From: Streptomyces griseocarneus
Lineage (GTDB): Bacteria; Actinomycetota; Actinomycetes; Streptomycetales; Streptomycetaceae
NCBI GenBank assembly: GCA_003674045.1
Contig: PENC01000001.1
Span: 930,001 to 994,000 of the forward strand
Length of the DNA stretch: 64,000 nt
Direction of reading: 5' to 3'
The position numbers and the translations under genes are program-made. This document shows positions 33,744-44,594 of this stretch, piece after piece. Under the pieces are notes generated by a model. That model saw only the letters and a program-made list of their open reading frames with translations. It searched no databases and was not told the origin of the DNA. Within the stretch, counting starts at the first letter, position 1. Every line of letters begins with the position of its first letter.

Positions 33744-34967
33744 TCAGCCCGCGGCCTGCTCGATGAACAGGTGGCGGGGGCCGCGCAGGATCGCGCTGGC
33801 GCGGTATTCGGGCGGGTCCTTCAGCAGGCGGGGGGTGTCGAGAGTGCGCAGGAGCGTGGTCAGGGCGATCCGGCCCTGGATACGGGCGAGAGCCGCCCCG
33901 AAACAGTTGTGGATGCCGCTGCCGAAGCCGAGGTGGATGTTGTCCGCGCGGGCCGGGTCGAAGCGGTCGGGGTCGGGGAAGCGCAGCGGGTCGCGGTTGC
34001 CGGACGCGATGATCAGGATCAGGGGCGCGCCCTGGGGGACGGTGACGCCCGCGATCTCGATGTCGGCCGTCGGGGTGCGCTGGGGGAGGTAGTGCTTGGG
34101 CGGTTCGTAACGCAGCAGCTCCTCCACGGCGCCGGGCATCAGCTCGGGTTCGGCGCGGAGCCTCTCGTATGTGCCGGGGTCGCGGAGGAAGGTGAGCAGG
34201 CCGTTGGAGATGAGGTTGACGGTCGTCTCGTGACCGGCGATCAGCAGGAGGACGGCGAGCTGCACCAGTTCCGCCTGGGACAGCTGTCCGTCCGGGCCGT
34301 GGTACGTGGCCATGCCGGACAGCATGTCGTCACCGGGGTCCCGTCGGCGCCGCTCGGCGAGCTCGCCCAGGTACGCGCCCATGGCCTTGAGGGCCTCCTG
34401 CCCGGTACGCCGACGGGCGGCGGCCTCGTCGCCGGGGGACAGGTCGAGCGACTCGATGAACGTCACCGCCCATGCGTGGACCTGGGGGACGTCGCTCTCC
34501 GGCACGCCGAACAGGCGGCAGATGACGGTGAGGGGCAGTGGCAGGGCGAACTCCTCGACGAGGTCGAAGCGTTCCTTGCCCCGGAGCGCTCCGGCGAGCT
34601 CCTCGGTGATGCGGGTGATCTCGTCCTTGAGGGCGTCGATGCGCCCGGGGCTGTGCGGGGGGCCGAAGTGCCGCATGCCCAGGCGGCGCTGCCGGTCGTG
34701 CTCGGGGTCGTCCATGGTGATGATGGAGAGCGCCGGATCCTCGGACACCTGCTCCGCCTCCCGGAACTCGGCGTCGCGTTTGCGCGTGTCCGAGCTGATG
34801 CGCGGGTCGTGGAGGAGCTGGGTGAGCTCGTGGTAGGTGCCCACGATGTACGCGCCGTTCTCCTGCCGCGCCACGCCGCCGTGCTCGCGGAGCTCGGCGT
34901 AGAGGGGGTAGGGGTCGGCGCGGTTGGCGTAGTCGTTGATCCGGCGGAAGAGGGTCTCGGAGGACAT
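33744..34967 (-). CDS. Cytochrome P450 (CYP105/107-like)
   Basis: 407-residue soluble P450. Oxygen-binding I-helix LLIAGHETT, ExxR in VEELLRYEPP, and the heme loop FGSGIHNCFGAALARI with the axial Cys. The start at ATG 34967 has AGGAA upstream. It sits in an operon that supplies its own electron-transfer partners (ferredoxin and FAD reductase) and is followed by a cholesterol-oxidase-like enzyme. Hydroxylation of a sterol or terpenoid is a reasonable guess from context only. In contrast to the P450 at 26969, this one is intact. Confidence 0.92.
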   Translation of the reverse strand: MSSETLFRRINDYANRADPYPLYAELREHGGVARQENGAYIVGTYHELTQLLHDPRISSDTRKRDAEFREAEQVSEDPALSIITMDDPEHDRQRRLGMRHFGPPHSPGRIDALKDEITRITEELAGALRGKERFDLVEEFALPLPLTVICRLFGVPESDVPQVHAWAVTFIESLDLSPGDEAAARRRTGQEALKAMGAYLGELAERRRRDPGDDMLSGMATYHGPDGQLSQAELVQLAVLLLIAGHETTVNLISNGLLTFLRDPGTYERLRAEPELMPGAVEELLRYEPPKHYLPQRTPTADIEIAGVTVPQGAPLILIIASGNRDPLRFPDPDRFDPARADNIHLGFGSGIHNCFGAALARIQGRIALTTLLRTLDTPRLLKDPPEYRASAILRGPRHLFIEQAAG

Positions 34968-34994
34968 GTCGCGGGTTCCTTCGGGGGCAGGGGG

Positions 34995-36374
34995 TCAGCC
35001 GCCGGGCCGTAGCACGGTCAGGCGCCGGTCGGGCAGGTGGCCGGTGAGGGCGACGGTCGGGCCGTGCGAGAGCACCCGGGGGTCGGGCACGTCCGAGGGG
35101 ACCGGCTCATTGCCCTCGACGTGGTCGGCGAGGCCGGGCTCGGGCGGGAAGGGAGCCGCGCTCTCGATCAAGTACTGGTAGTGCTCCAGGGATTTGGCCC
35201 GGTTCACCGTCACCGCGGCGGTGACCCGGCCCCGGTACCCGTAGACGGCGACCAGCCGCCGCTCCTTCGGCGAACCCTGCGTGATGACCACCTGGTCGGA
35301 GAAGGCCGGGACACCCACCGACTTGATGTTGAGCCCGAACTGGCTGGACCAGAAGGCCGGTACGCCCAGGTGGGGCCGCCGCTGCGAGGCGGGACAGATC
35401 ATGTTGTGCGCGGCCACCTCGGCCTGGGCGACGGCGTTTCCCCAGTGCTCCAGGGAGAGCAGCTGATACTCGTACAGCGGGTGCGGGAAGCGGGCGACGT
35501 CGCCCGCGACGAAGACGTCGTCGGTCACGATCCCGTACCGGTCGAAGACCCGGCACCCCGCGTCGCAGGTCACGCCCCTGGGCCCGGCCGCGAGCCCGGA
35601 CTCCAGCAGCCATTCGGTGTTGCGGACCGCGCCCAGGGCGACGACGGCCGCGTCGGCGTCGATCCGCCCGCCGTCGGAGAACTCCGCGCCGGTGAGCCGG
35701 CCGTCCTTGCCCGTCAGCGCGGTGACCGTCACTCCGCAGCGCAGATCGACCCCGTGCGCCCGCTGGAGCTTGGCGGCGAACTCCGCGGCCGCCCCGCCCA
35801 GCGCGCCGATCAGGGGTGCCCGGCCGCGCTCGGCGACCGTCACCTCCAGCCCGCGCTCCCGGCAGGCGGAGGCGATCTCCGAACCGGTGAACCCGCCGCC
35901 GATGACCAGCACCCGGCGCGGACCGGCGTCCAGCCGCTCGGTGAGACGGCGCGCGTCGTCGGTGGTGCGTACGGTGAACACGCCGTCCAGAGCGCCCTGT
36001 TCCGGGTCCGGCCAGGGGCGGGCGCGGGTGCCGGTGGCGATCAGCAGCCTGTCGTACGGCACCTTCTCGCCGTCGGCCAGCAGGACGTGCCTGGTGGCCG
36101 GGTCGAGCCCGGTGGCGCGCACCCCGAGCCGCCACCGGGCGTCCAGGCGGCGCCGGACCGGCAGCGCGCAGTCCTCGGGGCGTGCCCGGCCGAGGAGCAC
36201 CTGTTTGGACAGCGGCGGTCGGTCGTAGGGGGGCTCGGACTCGTCCCCGACCAGGGTCAGTTCGCCGGTGAAGCCCTCTTCGCGCAGGACCTCCGCGGCC
36301 CGCAGCCCGGCCAGCGAGGCGCCGACGACGACGATCCGCCCGTCGCGCCGCCCGTCGCGCGGCTCACCCGCCAT
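34995..36374 (-). CDS. FAD-dependent ferredoxin reductase
   Basis: 459-residue pyridine-nucleotide-disulfide-fold reductase that passes electrons from NAD(P)H to the adjacent ferredoxin. The N-terminal FAD motif is IVVVGASLAGLRAAEVLREEG, the NAD motif is VLVIGGGFTGSEIASACRERG, and the second FAD segment is VFVAGDVARFPHP. No redox-active CxxC pair, as expected for rubredoxin/putidaredoxin-reductase types. The C-terminal reductase domain is present. ATG 36374 overlaps the ferredoxin stop by 11 bases, and 27 bases separate it from the P450. Confidence 0.9.
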   Translation of the reverse strand: MAGEPRDGRRDGRIVVVGASLAGLRAAEVLREEGFTGELTLVGDESEPPYDRPPLSKQVLLGRARPEDCALPVRRRLDARWRLGVRATGLDPATRHVLLADGEKVPYDRLLIATGTRARPWPDPEQGALDGVFTVRTTDDARRLTERLDAGPRRVLVIGGGFTGSEIASACRERGLEVTVAERGRAPLIGALGGAAAEFAAKLQRAHGVDLRCGVTVTALTGKDGRLTGAEFSDGGRIDADAAVVALGAVRNTEWLLESGLAAGPRGVTCDAGCRVFDRYGIVTDDVFVAGDVARFPHPLYEYQLLSLEHWGNAVAQAEVAAHNMICPASQRRPHLGVPAFWSSQFGLNIKSVGVPAFSDQVVITQGSPKERRLVAVYGYRGRVTAAVTVNRAKSLEHYQYLIESAAPFPPEPGLADHVEGNEPVPSDVPDPRVLSHGPTVALTGHLPDRRLTVLRPGG

Positions 36375-36573
36375 CGGGGACGGCCCGCTCTCCGAGGACG
36401 ATGGCCTGCACCGGACAGGCCGTCGCCGCCTGCCGCACCCGCTCGACCTGATCGGCGGCGACGGCCGGGGCGTACAACAGCGACTCCTCACCGTGCAATT
36501 CGAACACTTCCGGGGCGAGGAACACGCACTGCGCGTAGCTCTGGCACCGGTTGAGGTCGACCACGATCTGCAT
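36364..36573 (-). CDS. 3Fe-4S-type ferredoxin
   Basis: Small electron carrier for the P450. It has the pattern C-x5-C (RCQSYAQC) and a distal Cys-Pro (TACPVQAI), that is, three cluster cysteines, typical of actinomycete 3Fe-4S ferredoxins. I choose ATG 36573 (69 residues, MQIVVDLNRC) because GGGAGG stands 8 bases upstream and the length fits the family. The frame allows a start at 36666 with a 31-residue extension that looks less natural. It heads the operon. Confidence 0.85.
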   Translation of the reverse strand: MQIVVDLNRCQSYAQCVFLAPEVFELHGEESLLYAPAVAADQVERVRQAATACPVQAIVLGERAVPDGG

Positions 36574-36768
36574 CCCATGGACCTCCCGCCGGGCCATGAC
36601 CTCTTCCCAGTCGTAACACCCGTCGGGGCCCGGTGCCGCGCCGGGCTGCTCCGGGCGGGTGGGCATCGCCGCATGACCGGATAACGCACTGCCCTCCCGC
36701 CGAACGGCCTGTCACCGTGGCTCGCGGAAGCGTCGCCCGACCGCCCACCGAGAGTGTTGGAGGAACGC

Positions 36769-37305
36769 ATGACGACTGTTTCGCAACCGCGCGTCGACAT
36801 CGTCGACCGCGCCGTTCTGCCGCCGGGCAGTTCGATCGCGGTGTCGGCCAGGCTCCGGGTCACGATCGGTGAGCCGGAGAGCGTTGTCGATCTGACCGGC
36901 CGCCTGCACGAGTTGCTCGCGGAGTCGGGGGTGCGCGAGGGCACCCTCCAGGTGTACTGCGGGCACACGACGTGCGGCCTGGTCGTCAACGAGAACGATG
37001 CCGCGCTGCACCAGGACGTCCAGGCCCTGCTCCAGCGTCTGGCCCCGCACAGCAGCACCCACCACTACGCCCACGACAAACATCGGGACGCCGCCGGGAG
37101 GGCGATCCACGGCGAGCGGGACAACGGCCACTCCCACGCCCGCGTCCAGCTCGCCACCCACCCCGAGCTCGGCATCCCCATCAGCGCGGGCGCTCTCTGG
37201 CTCGGCCGCTGGCAAGCGGTGATGCTCGCCGAGTTCGACGGCCCCCGCACCCGCGAACTGCTCGTCCGCGTCCACGACGCCGCCCCGCGCCTCCCGGGCG
37301 CCTGA
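36769..37305 (+). CDS. YjbQ/UPF0047 family protein
   Basis: 178-residue protein of the YjbQ family, reported as a secondary thiamine-phosphate synthase activity. The conserved elements are LQVYCGHTTCGLVVNEND, DVQALLQRL, HARVQLATHPELGIPISAGALWLGRWQAVMLAEFDGPR. The invariant HTT and the downstream His form the putative metal site. GGAGGAA precedes ATG 36769. Its N-terminus is about 35 residues longer than the E. coli type. It is divergent from the ferredoxin operon and apparently alone. Confidence 0.88.
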   Translation: MTTVSQPRVDIVDRAVLPPGSSIAVSARLRVTIGEPESVVDLTGRLHELLAESGVREGTLQVYCGHTTCGLVVNENDAALHQDVQALLQRLAPHSSTHHYAHDKHRDAAGRAIHGERDNGHSHARVQLATHPELGIPISAGALWLGRWQAVMLAEFDGPRTRELLVRVHDAAPRLPGA

Positions 37306-37329
37306 CCGGAACCGGGCCGCTCAGCCGCT

Positions 37330-37760
37330 AGGCGGGGCGGCCCGGCGGGCGGAGCCCGGGTACGCGGAGATGCCCAGCGGCAGCGTGCCGACCGGTCAGG
37401 GTCAGCACCGGGAGCAGCGGCAGCAGGGAGCCGTGCGCGGGGGCGGGTGAGGGTGAGCGCGGCCCCCGCCAGCACCACGAGCGCGAGCAGGCCCCCGGCC
37501 ACGCAGCGCGGGCGACTGCTCCAGCGCCGGGGGAACAGGGCGTCCTGGAGGTTCGCCGCGAGGGCGAAGCCCGCGGGCAGGGCGGTGAGCAGCAGGCCGG
37601 CGCGCAGTTCGGTCTCCCCGCGGTCGGTGAGCGTCAGGGGGATCAGGACGAGCGGGCCGAACAGGACCAGGTTGCCGGCCCACGCCCCGACGAGGCTCCA
37701 CAGGTGGACCCGCTTGCGCCCCAGTATGTCCGACAGGTGCCCGACGCCCGACGGCTCACC
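37330..37760 (-). pseudogene. Decayed MFS transporter remnant
   Basis: Reading leftward from about 37745 there is an A-motif-like VGHLSDILGRKRVHLW. It is joined directly to segments that resemble the second half of an MFS permease (NLVLFGPLVLIPLTLTDRG, AGLLLTALPAGFALAA, a further hydrophobic helix). Around 37400 the frame is lost, and LLPVLTLTG-like coding appears in another frame. No start codon, no complete set of helices. It looks like an internally deleted, frameshifted transporter gene. Confidence 0.55.
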
Positions 37761-38118
37761 TGGACGGCGGGGCCTCTCCGCGGTGCCGCTGTTCCGGGCC
37801 CGCGCCGCGCCGGACCCGGCCGTCACACCCGCAGCGCACGGAAATCGCGAGCGCCGGTGGGGCGCCTCAGGCGCGGCTGTCGTGCCTATGGCTCACGACG
37901 GTGATCCGGGTTCACTCTGACCGGGTACCGACGGCCGGGACGGACAACGCACGCACCACCGCCCGACCGCCCGTGTCGTGTCTTCCGCCTGCCGCACGCC
38001 TGCCTCCCTCCCCGGTCCCCGAGGCCGCCCGCCGGCCCGCTCGGGTCTCGACCCTCCAGGCCTTCGCCGACACCTTCCTGTCCGCCCGCACCGGTGCCCC
38101 AGACAGCAGGGAGACCCC
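37761..38118. other. Intergenic region before the prenyl-synthase-like gene
   Basis: About 360 bases with no supported gene. The last 14 bases contain the GGGAG ribosome site for GTG 38119. A promoter for that gene probably lies here, but no clear element was seen. Confidence 0.4.
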
Positions 38119-38940
38119 GTGACGACGACTTCGCCCTCAACCGGCCACGACCCCATGTCGATGCTGCGCGCCACCGCCCGCACCTTCGCCGTGCTGATCA
38201 CCTGGCTCCCCGACGGCATCCGGCAGGCCACCGCGGCGGCCAACCTGTGCCTGCGCGCCATCGACGAGATCGAGGACCACCCCGCGCTCGAAGCGGAGGC
38301 CAAGGCCCGGCTGCTCACCGACATCGCCTGCGCCCTGCACACCGGCACCCCCGGCGGCGCGGCCACCGCCGTGATCGCCGAACACGCGGTATCCCTCCCC
38401 GAGGTGACGGTCCGTCTGCCCGAATGGATCGGCTTCGCGCCACCCCGGGCGCGCCCCCGCATCTGCGAGGAAACCGCCGCGATGGCCATGCGCATGGCGG
38501 AATGGGTACGACGGGACTGGCAGGTGCGCACCGAGGCCGACCTCGACAGCTACACCTATGCCGTCTTCGGGTCGGTCGGCCTGCTGATGTGCGACCTGTG
38601 GTGCGACCACGACGGCAGCCGCGTCGACCCGAACCTGGCGATCGACTTCTTCCGCGGCCTGCAGGCCGTGCACATCCTCCAGGTGTGCGTCAGCGACCCC
38701 GACCGCCGGACGAAACTCCTGCCCGACGAGTGGGACGAGCGCGACCTCGCCCGCTACATCGAGACCCGCCTCGCCAGCGGCGACCGGTGTGTCGCGCCCC
38801 TGCCGCCCGGACCGGCCCGAAGCTCCTACCTGGCACTCCTCGCGGTCGCCCGCCCCACCACGCTGGCGGCCCTCGCCGGCCGGAGCAAACTCGGCCGGGC
38901 CGAGGCCGTGCGCCTCATGAACGAAGCGGCGGCCCGATAA
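38119..38940 (+). CDS. Squalene/phytoene-synthase-family protein, second Asp motif altered
   Basis: 273 residues from GTG 38119 (GGGAG upstream). It resembles the head-to-head prenyl synthase family: FAVLITWLPDGIRQATAAANLCLRAIDEIEDHP carries the first Asp-rich site (DEIED). An all-helical body follows, and the second-site region is FFRGLQAVHILQVCVSDPDRR...LLPDEW, in the usual position and with LPDEW retained. The RDxxED normally found there is replaced by VCVSDPD. It may thus have lost prenyl-transfer activity or use a different substrate. No other isoprenoid genes are adjacent. Confidence 0.7.
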   Translation: MTTTSPSTGHDPMSMLRATARTFAVLITWLPDGIRQATAAANLCLRAIDEIEDHPALEAEAKARLLTDIACALHTGTPGGAATAVIAEHAVSLPEVTVRLPEWIGFAPPRARPRICEETAAMAMRMAEWVRRDWQVRTEADLDSYTYAVFGSVGLLMCDLWCDHDGSRVDPNLAIDFFRGLQAVHILQVCVSDPDRRTKLLPDEWDERDLARYIETRLASGDRCVAPLPPGPARSSYLALLAVARPTTLAALAGRSKLGRAEAVRLMNEAAAR

Positions 38941-38995
38941 GGGCACCGATATCTCCACCGCACCGGACTTCGCCGAGCCCGCCCGGCCCGTCCGT

Positions 38996-39790
38996 TCAGC
39001 GATGCGTGAAGTCCGGCGACCTCTTCTCCACGAACGCCGCCATGCCTTCCTTCTGGTCCGCCGTGGCGAACACCGCGTGGAACAGGCGGCGTTCGAATCG
39101 GACGCCCTCGGCGAGGGTGGTCTCGAAGGCGCGGTTGACGGCCTCCTTCGCCATCATGGCGACGGGGGCGGACATGCCCGCCACCGTCTCGGCGACGGAG
39201 AGAGCCTCGGCGAGGAGTTCGCCGGAGGGCACGATACGGGAGACGAGCCCGGCTCGTTCGGCCTCCGTGGCGTCCATGGTGCGGCCGGTCAGGCAGAGCT
39301 CCATCGCCTTGGCCTTGCCGACCGCGCGGGTCAGCCGCTGGGAGCCGCCGATGCCCGGGATGACGCCGAGCTTGATCTCCGGCTGGCCGAAGACGGCGGT
39401 GTCGGAGGCGAGGAGGATGTCGCAGAGCATGGCGAGTTCGCAGCCGCCGCCCAGCGCGTAGCCGGAGACCGCCGCGACGGTCGGGGTACGGAGCTGTCCC
39501 AGCCGGTCCCAGGCCGTGAACCAGTCGCTGAGGTACATGTCCATGGAGCTCTGCGGCCGCATCTCCTTGATGTCGGCTCCTGCCGCGAAGGCCTTCTCGG
39601 AGCCGGTGATGACGATGCAGCCCACGTCCGGGTCGCGGTCGAGGGCCTCGGTCGCCGCCACGACCTCGTTCATGACCTGGAGGTTGAGGGCGTTGAGCGC
39701 CTTGGGCCGGTCGAGGGTGAGGAGGGCGGTGCGGCCTTTGCGTTCGACGAGGATGGTCTCGTACGACGCATGGCCGGTGTTCTCGGTCAT
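38996..39790 (-). CDS. Enoyl-CoA hydratase, valine-operon member
   Basis: 264-residue crotonase-fold hydratase. The oxyanion-hole segments [11 protein letters not shown] and [19 protein letters not shown] are present, with both catalytic Glu regions: GGGCE and [15 protein letters not shown]. In this operon it would hydrate methacrylyl-CoA to 3-hydroxyisobutyryl-CoA, the step between the acyl-CoA dehydrogenase and the HIBCH hydrolase. It is the last gene of a five-gene operon with 4-base overlaps (ATGA at 39790). Confidence 0.9.
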   Translation of the reverse strand: MTENTGHASYETILVERKGRTALLTLDRPKALNALNLQVMNEVVAATEALDRDPDVGCIVITGSEKAFAAGADIKEMRPQSSMDMYLSDWFTAWDRLGQLRTPTVAAVSGYALGGGCELAMLCDILLASDTAVFGQPEIKLGVIPGIGGSQRLTRAVGKAKAMELCLTGRTMDATEAERAGLVSRIVPSGELLAEALSVAETVAGMSAPVAMMAKEAVNRAFETTLAEGVRFERRLFHAVFATADQKEGMAAFVEKRSPDFTHR

Positions 39791-40728
39791 GCCGTGCTTC
39801 CGTTCTGCGGGGTGGACAGGGTGGACGGGGTGGACGGGGTGGAGCGCTGCCGGATGGCGCGGATGATGCCGGAGAAGTCCTGGCCCGCCCCCTCGCCCTC
39901 GGCGAACTCGGCGAACAGGCGCGCCGCCCGTATCCCCAGCTCCGCGTCCACGCCGCCCGCGCGGGCCGCGTTCGCCGCGAGCCCGAGGTCCTTGGCCATC
40001 AGGGGCGCCGCGAAGCCGGGCGCGTAGTCGCGGTTGGCGGGGCTGCCGGGGACGGGGCCGGGAACCGGGCAGTTGGTGGTGAGGGACCAGCACTGGCCGG
40101 AGGCGGTGGAGGCGACGTCGTACAGGGCCTGGTGGGTCAGACCGAGGCTCTCGCCGAGCACGAACGCCTCGCTGACCGCGACCATCGAGATGCCCAGGAT
40201 CATGTTGTTGCAGATCTTGGCGGCCTGCCCGGCACCGGCGGAGCCGCAGTGCACGGCCTTCTTCCCCATGGCCAGCAGCAGCGGCTCGGCACGGGCGAAG
40301 TCCGCCGCGTCACCGCCCGCCATGAACGTCAGCGTGGCGGCCTCGGCCCCCACGACCCCGCCCGAGACGGGGGCGTCGAGCGCCCGGTGCCCGGCGGCGG
40401 TCACCGCCTCGTGCGCGGCGCGGGCGTCGGCGACGTCGATCGTGGAGCAGTCGACGAACAGGGTGCCGGGCCCGGCCGCGGCCAGGAGGCCGCCGTCGCG
40501 GTAGAGGGAGAGGACATGGCGGCCCGCGGGCAGCATGGTGACGACCACGTCGGCGTCGGTGACGGCCTCCTTCGCGGACGCCGCCGCCCGGACACCCGAC
40601 TCAGCCGCCGTGGCGAGCAGTTCGGGCACGAGGTCGTAGCCGGTGACGCGGTGCCCGGCCCCGACGAGGTTCGCGGCCATCGGGCCGCCCATGTGGCCGA
40701 GGCCGATGAAGGCGATCGTGCTGCTCAC
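39787..40728 (-). CDS. mmsB: 3-hydroxyisobutyrate dehydrogenase
   Basis: 313-residue NAD-dependent beta-hydroxyacid dehydrogenase converting 3-hydroxyisobutyrate to methylmalonate semialdehyde. The Rossmann motif [19 protein letters not shown], substrate loop [22 protein letters not shown], and catalytic Lys in [14 protein letters not shown] are all present. It starts at GTG 40728 overlapping the HIBCH stop. The last residues are a Ser-Thr-Pro repeat tail made by a 9-base tandem repeat in the DNA (39809-39843), beyond the normal end of the fold. Confidence 0.93.
   Translation of the reverse strand: MSSTIAFIGLGHMGGPMAANLVGAGHRVTGYDLVPELLATAAESGVRAAASAKEAVTDADVVVTMLPAGRHVLSLYRDGGLLAAAGPGTLFVDCSTIDVADARAAHEAVTAAGHRALDAPVSGGVVGAEAATLTFMAGGDAADFARAEPLLLAMGKKAVHCGSAGAGQAAKICNNMILGISMVAVSEAFVLGESLGLTHQALYDVASTASGQCWSLTTNCPVPGPVPGSPANRDYAPGFAAPLMAKDLGLAANAARAGGVDAELGIRAARLFAEFAEGEGAGQDFSGIIRAIRQRSTPSTPSTLSTPQNGSTA
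39809..39843. repeat. 9-base tandem repeat at the mmsB 3' end
   Basis: GGGTGGACG-type units occur about four times (one variant with A), encoding the [12 protein letters not shown] tail of MmsB on the minus strand. It is a slippage-prone microsatellite that stays in frame because the unit is 9 bases. Confidence 0.75.
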
Positions 40729-41813
40729 CAGGGGACCTCCTGGGCCGGGTCGGCGGTGGCGAGGCGGAGCTCGCGCGCGCCGAGCGGGGTGAAGAACCGT
40801 GCCACGTCCGCGTCGGTGACCTCGGCGAGCGTGGCGGGGGACCAGCGGGGATCGCGGTCCTTGTCGACGACCTGGGCCCGGATGCCCTCGACGAGGTCGG
40901 GCGAGGAGAGCGCCGCGCAGGAGACGCGGTACTCCTGCTCCAGGACCCGCTCCAGGGGACCGAGCCGCCGTGCCCGGCGCAGGGCGGCGAGGGTGACCTT
41001 CAGCGCGGTGGGGGACTTGGCCAGGAGCGCGGCGGCGGCCTCCTCGGCCGCCGGCAGGCCACTGGCGCCGAGGCGGTCGAGGATGCCCTCGACGGTGTCG
41101 GCCGCGTAGCACTCGTCGATCCACGCCCGGTGGGCGCCGAGTTCGCCGGGCGGCGCCTCGGCCACGTACCGGGTGAGGACGTCGTGCACGGGGGCGTGCG
41201 CGAGGTCGCCGATCAGACCGGGCAGCAGCTCGGAGGGCACGTAGTGGTCGGCGAGCCCGCACAGCAGGGCGTCCGCGGCGCCCACCGCCGTGCCCGTCAG
41301 CGCCAGGTGGGTGCCCAGCTCGCCCGGGGCGAGCCCGAGGAGGTACGTGCCGCCGACGTCCGGTACGAAGCCGATGCCGGTCTCCGGCATGGCCACCCGG
41401 GAGCGTTCGGTGACGATCCGTACGCTGCCGTGGGCCGCGATGCCGACGCCGCCGCCCATCACGATGCCGTCCATGACGGCCACGTACGGCTTGGGGTAGC
41501 GGGCGATCAGGGCGTTGAGCCGGTACTCGTCCCGCCAGAAGTCCGCCGAGGCGGTGCCTCCGGTGCGCGCGTCCTCGTGGATGGCGCGGATGTCGCCGCC
41601 CGCGCACAGGCCGCGTTCGCCGGTGCCGGTGACGACCACGGTCTCGACGGCCGGGTCCTTCTCCCACTCCGCCAGGGCCTCGTCGACGCGGCGCACCATG
41701 GTGTGGGTGAGGGCGTTGAGGGCCCGGGGCCGGTTGAGGACGAGGTACGCCGCGCGTCCTTCCCTGCGCAGCAGGACCTCTTCGTCGCCGGTTCCGCCGC
41801 CGGTGGCGGTCAC
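40725..41813 (-). CDS. 3-hydroxyisobutyryl-CoA hydrolase (HIBCH-like)
   Basis: 362-residue crotonase-superfamily thioesterase releasing 3-hydroxyisobutyrate from its CoA ester. GLCAGGDIRAIHEDA and MDGIVMGGGVGIAAHGSVRIVTE form the oxyanion hole; MPETGIGFVPDVGGTYLL is the HIBCH signature with the catalytic Glu. The length (~100 longer than simple hydratases) fits the family. The GTG 41813 start overlaps the dehydrogenase stop by 4 bases. It is the committed CoA-release step of valine breakdown. Confidence 0.92.
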   Translation of the reverse strand: MTATGGGTGDEEVLLRREGRAAYLVLNRPRALNALTHTMVRRVDEALAEWEKDPAVETVVVTGTGERGLCAGGDIRAIHEDARTGGTASADFWRDEYRLNALIARYPKPYVAVMDGIVMGGGVGIAAHGSVRIVTERSRVAMPETGIGFVPDVGGTYLLGLAPGELGTHLALTGTAVGAADALLCGLADHYVPSELLPGLIGDLAHAPVHDVLTRYVAEAPPGELGAHRAWIDECYAADTVEGILDRLGASGLPAAEEAAAALLAKSPTALKVTLAALRRARRLGPLERVLEQEYRVSCAALSSPDLVEGIRAQVVDKDRDPRWSPATLAEVTDADVARFFTPLGARELRLATADPAQEVPW

Positions 41814-42975
41814 CGCACGGCTCCCATCAGCTCGCGGGCCACGATGAGTCGCATGATCTCGTTGGTTCCTTCCAGGATCTGGTGCACCCTCAGATCGCGG
41901 ACGATCTTCTCGATGCCGTACTCGCTGAGGTAGCCGTAGCCGCCGTGCAGTTGGAGGGCCCGGTCGGCGACCGCGTAGCCGGTGTCGGTGGCGAAGCGCT
42001 TGGCCATCGCGCACAGGTGCGCGGCCTCGGGCAGCCCCCGGTCGAGAGCGTCCGCCGCCTGCCGCACCAGCGCTCTGGCCGCGGTGAGTTCGGTGGCCAT
42101 GTCGGCCAGCCTGAACTGCAGGGCCTGCGCGTTCAGCAGCGGTGCGCCGAACGCCTCCCGGTCCTTCAGGTGGGTCAGGCTCCGCTGCAGGGCGCTGCGC
42201 GCGCCGCCGAGGGAGCAGGCGGCGATGCCGAGGCGGCCGCCGTTGAGGCCGTTCATGGCGATGCGGAAGCCGTCGCCCTCGGCACCGAGGCGGCGGCCGG
42301 CCGGGACGCGGACGCCGTCGAGGATCACCTGGCGGGTGGGCTGGGCGTTCCAGCCCATCTTCTTCTCATTGGGCCCGAAGGACAGGCCCGCGTCGTCGTG
42401 CCGGACGACGAAGGCCGAGATGCCGCGCGGCCCGGCCTCTCCGGTGCGGGCCATGACGATGTAGACGTCGGAGGCGCCCGCGCCGGAGATGAACTGCTTG
42501 ACGCCGGTGAGGACGTATTCCCCATCCGCCTGGTCGCCGTCGCGCTCGGCGCGGGTACGCAGCGCGGCGGCGTCGGAACCGGCGCCGGGTTCGGTGAGGC
42601 AGTAGCTGCCCAGGGAGTCCATCGAGCACAGCGCGGGCAGCCAGCGGGCGCGCTGGTCCTCGTCGCCGTAGCGGTCGATCATCCAGGCGACCATGTTGTG
42701 GATGGAGAAGTAACCGGCGAGAGAGGGGCATCCGGTGGCGAGGGCCTCGAAGACGACCACGCCGTCGGAGCGGGTCAGGCCGGAGCCGCCCGACTCCTCG
42801 CGTACGTAGACGCCGCCGAGGCCGAGCCCCGCCCCCTTGCGCAGGGTGTCGACGGGGAAGTGCTTGTCCTGGTCCCAGGCGACGGCGTGCGGGGCGAGGT
42901 GTTCCGCGGCGAAGTCCAGTGCCGTCTCGGCGAGGGCGAGCTGGTCCTCGGAGAGCAGAGTGTCGGTCATCGTGG

Positions 42976-42979
<4 letters not shown>
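41810..42979 (-). CDS. Acyl-CoA dehydrogenase (isobutyryl-CoA type)
   Basis: 389-residue flavoprotein oxidising a branched acyl-CoA, probably isobutyryl-CoA to methacrylyl-CoA. The family signatures YCLTEPGAGSDAAALRT and DRALQLHGGYGYLSEYGIEKIVRDLRVHQILEGTNEIMRLIVAREL are complete, and the catalytic Glu lies in LEGTNEI. GTG 42979 gives the 4-base overlap used throughout the operon; ATG 42970 is an alternative three codons in. Confidence 0.92.
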
Positions 42980-44475
<1,496 letters not shown>

Positions 44476-44594
44476 GAACAGCCTGCTCTCGTCAGGTGAG
44501 ATCCGGGGATGGCACGGCGGGCCGCCGGGCGGCACCGGGTGGGGTGCGCCGCGGGGCGAGTCGTGGGACGCGAAGGCCGGAAGCCGTCGGAGCG

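Noticed and set aside
36574..36666. 31-residue N-terminal extension of the ferredoxin
   Set aside because: The inner ATG has an almost ideal ribosome site and yields the normal ferredoxin length; the extension is possible but less likely.
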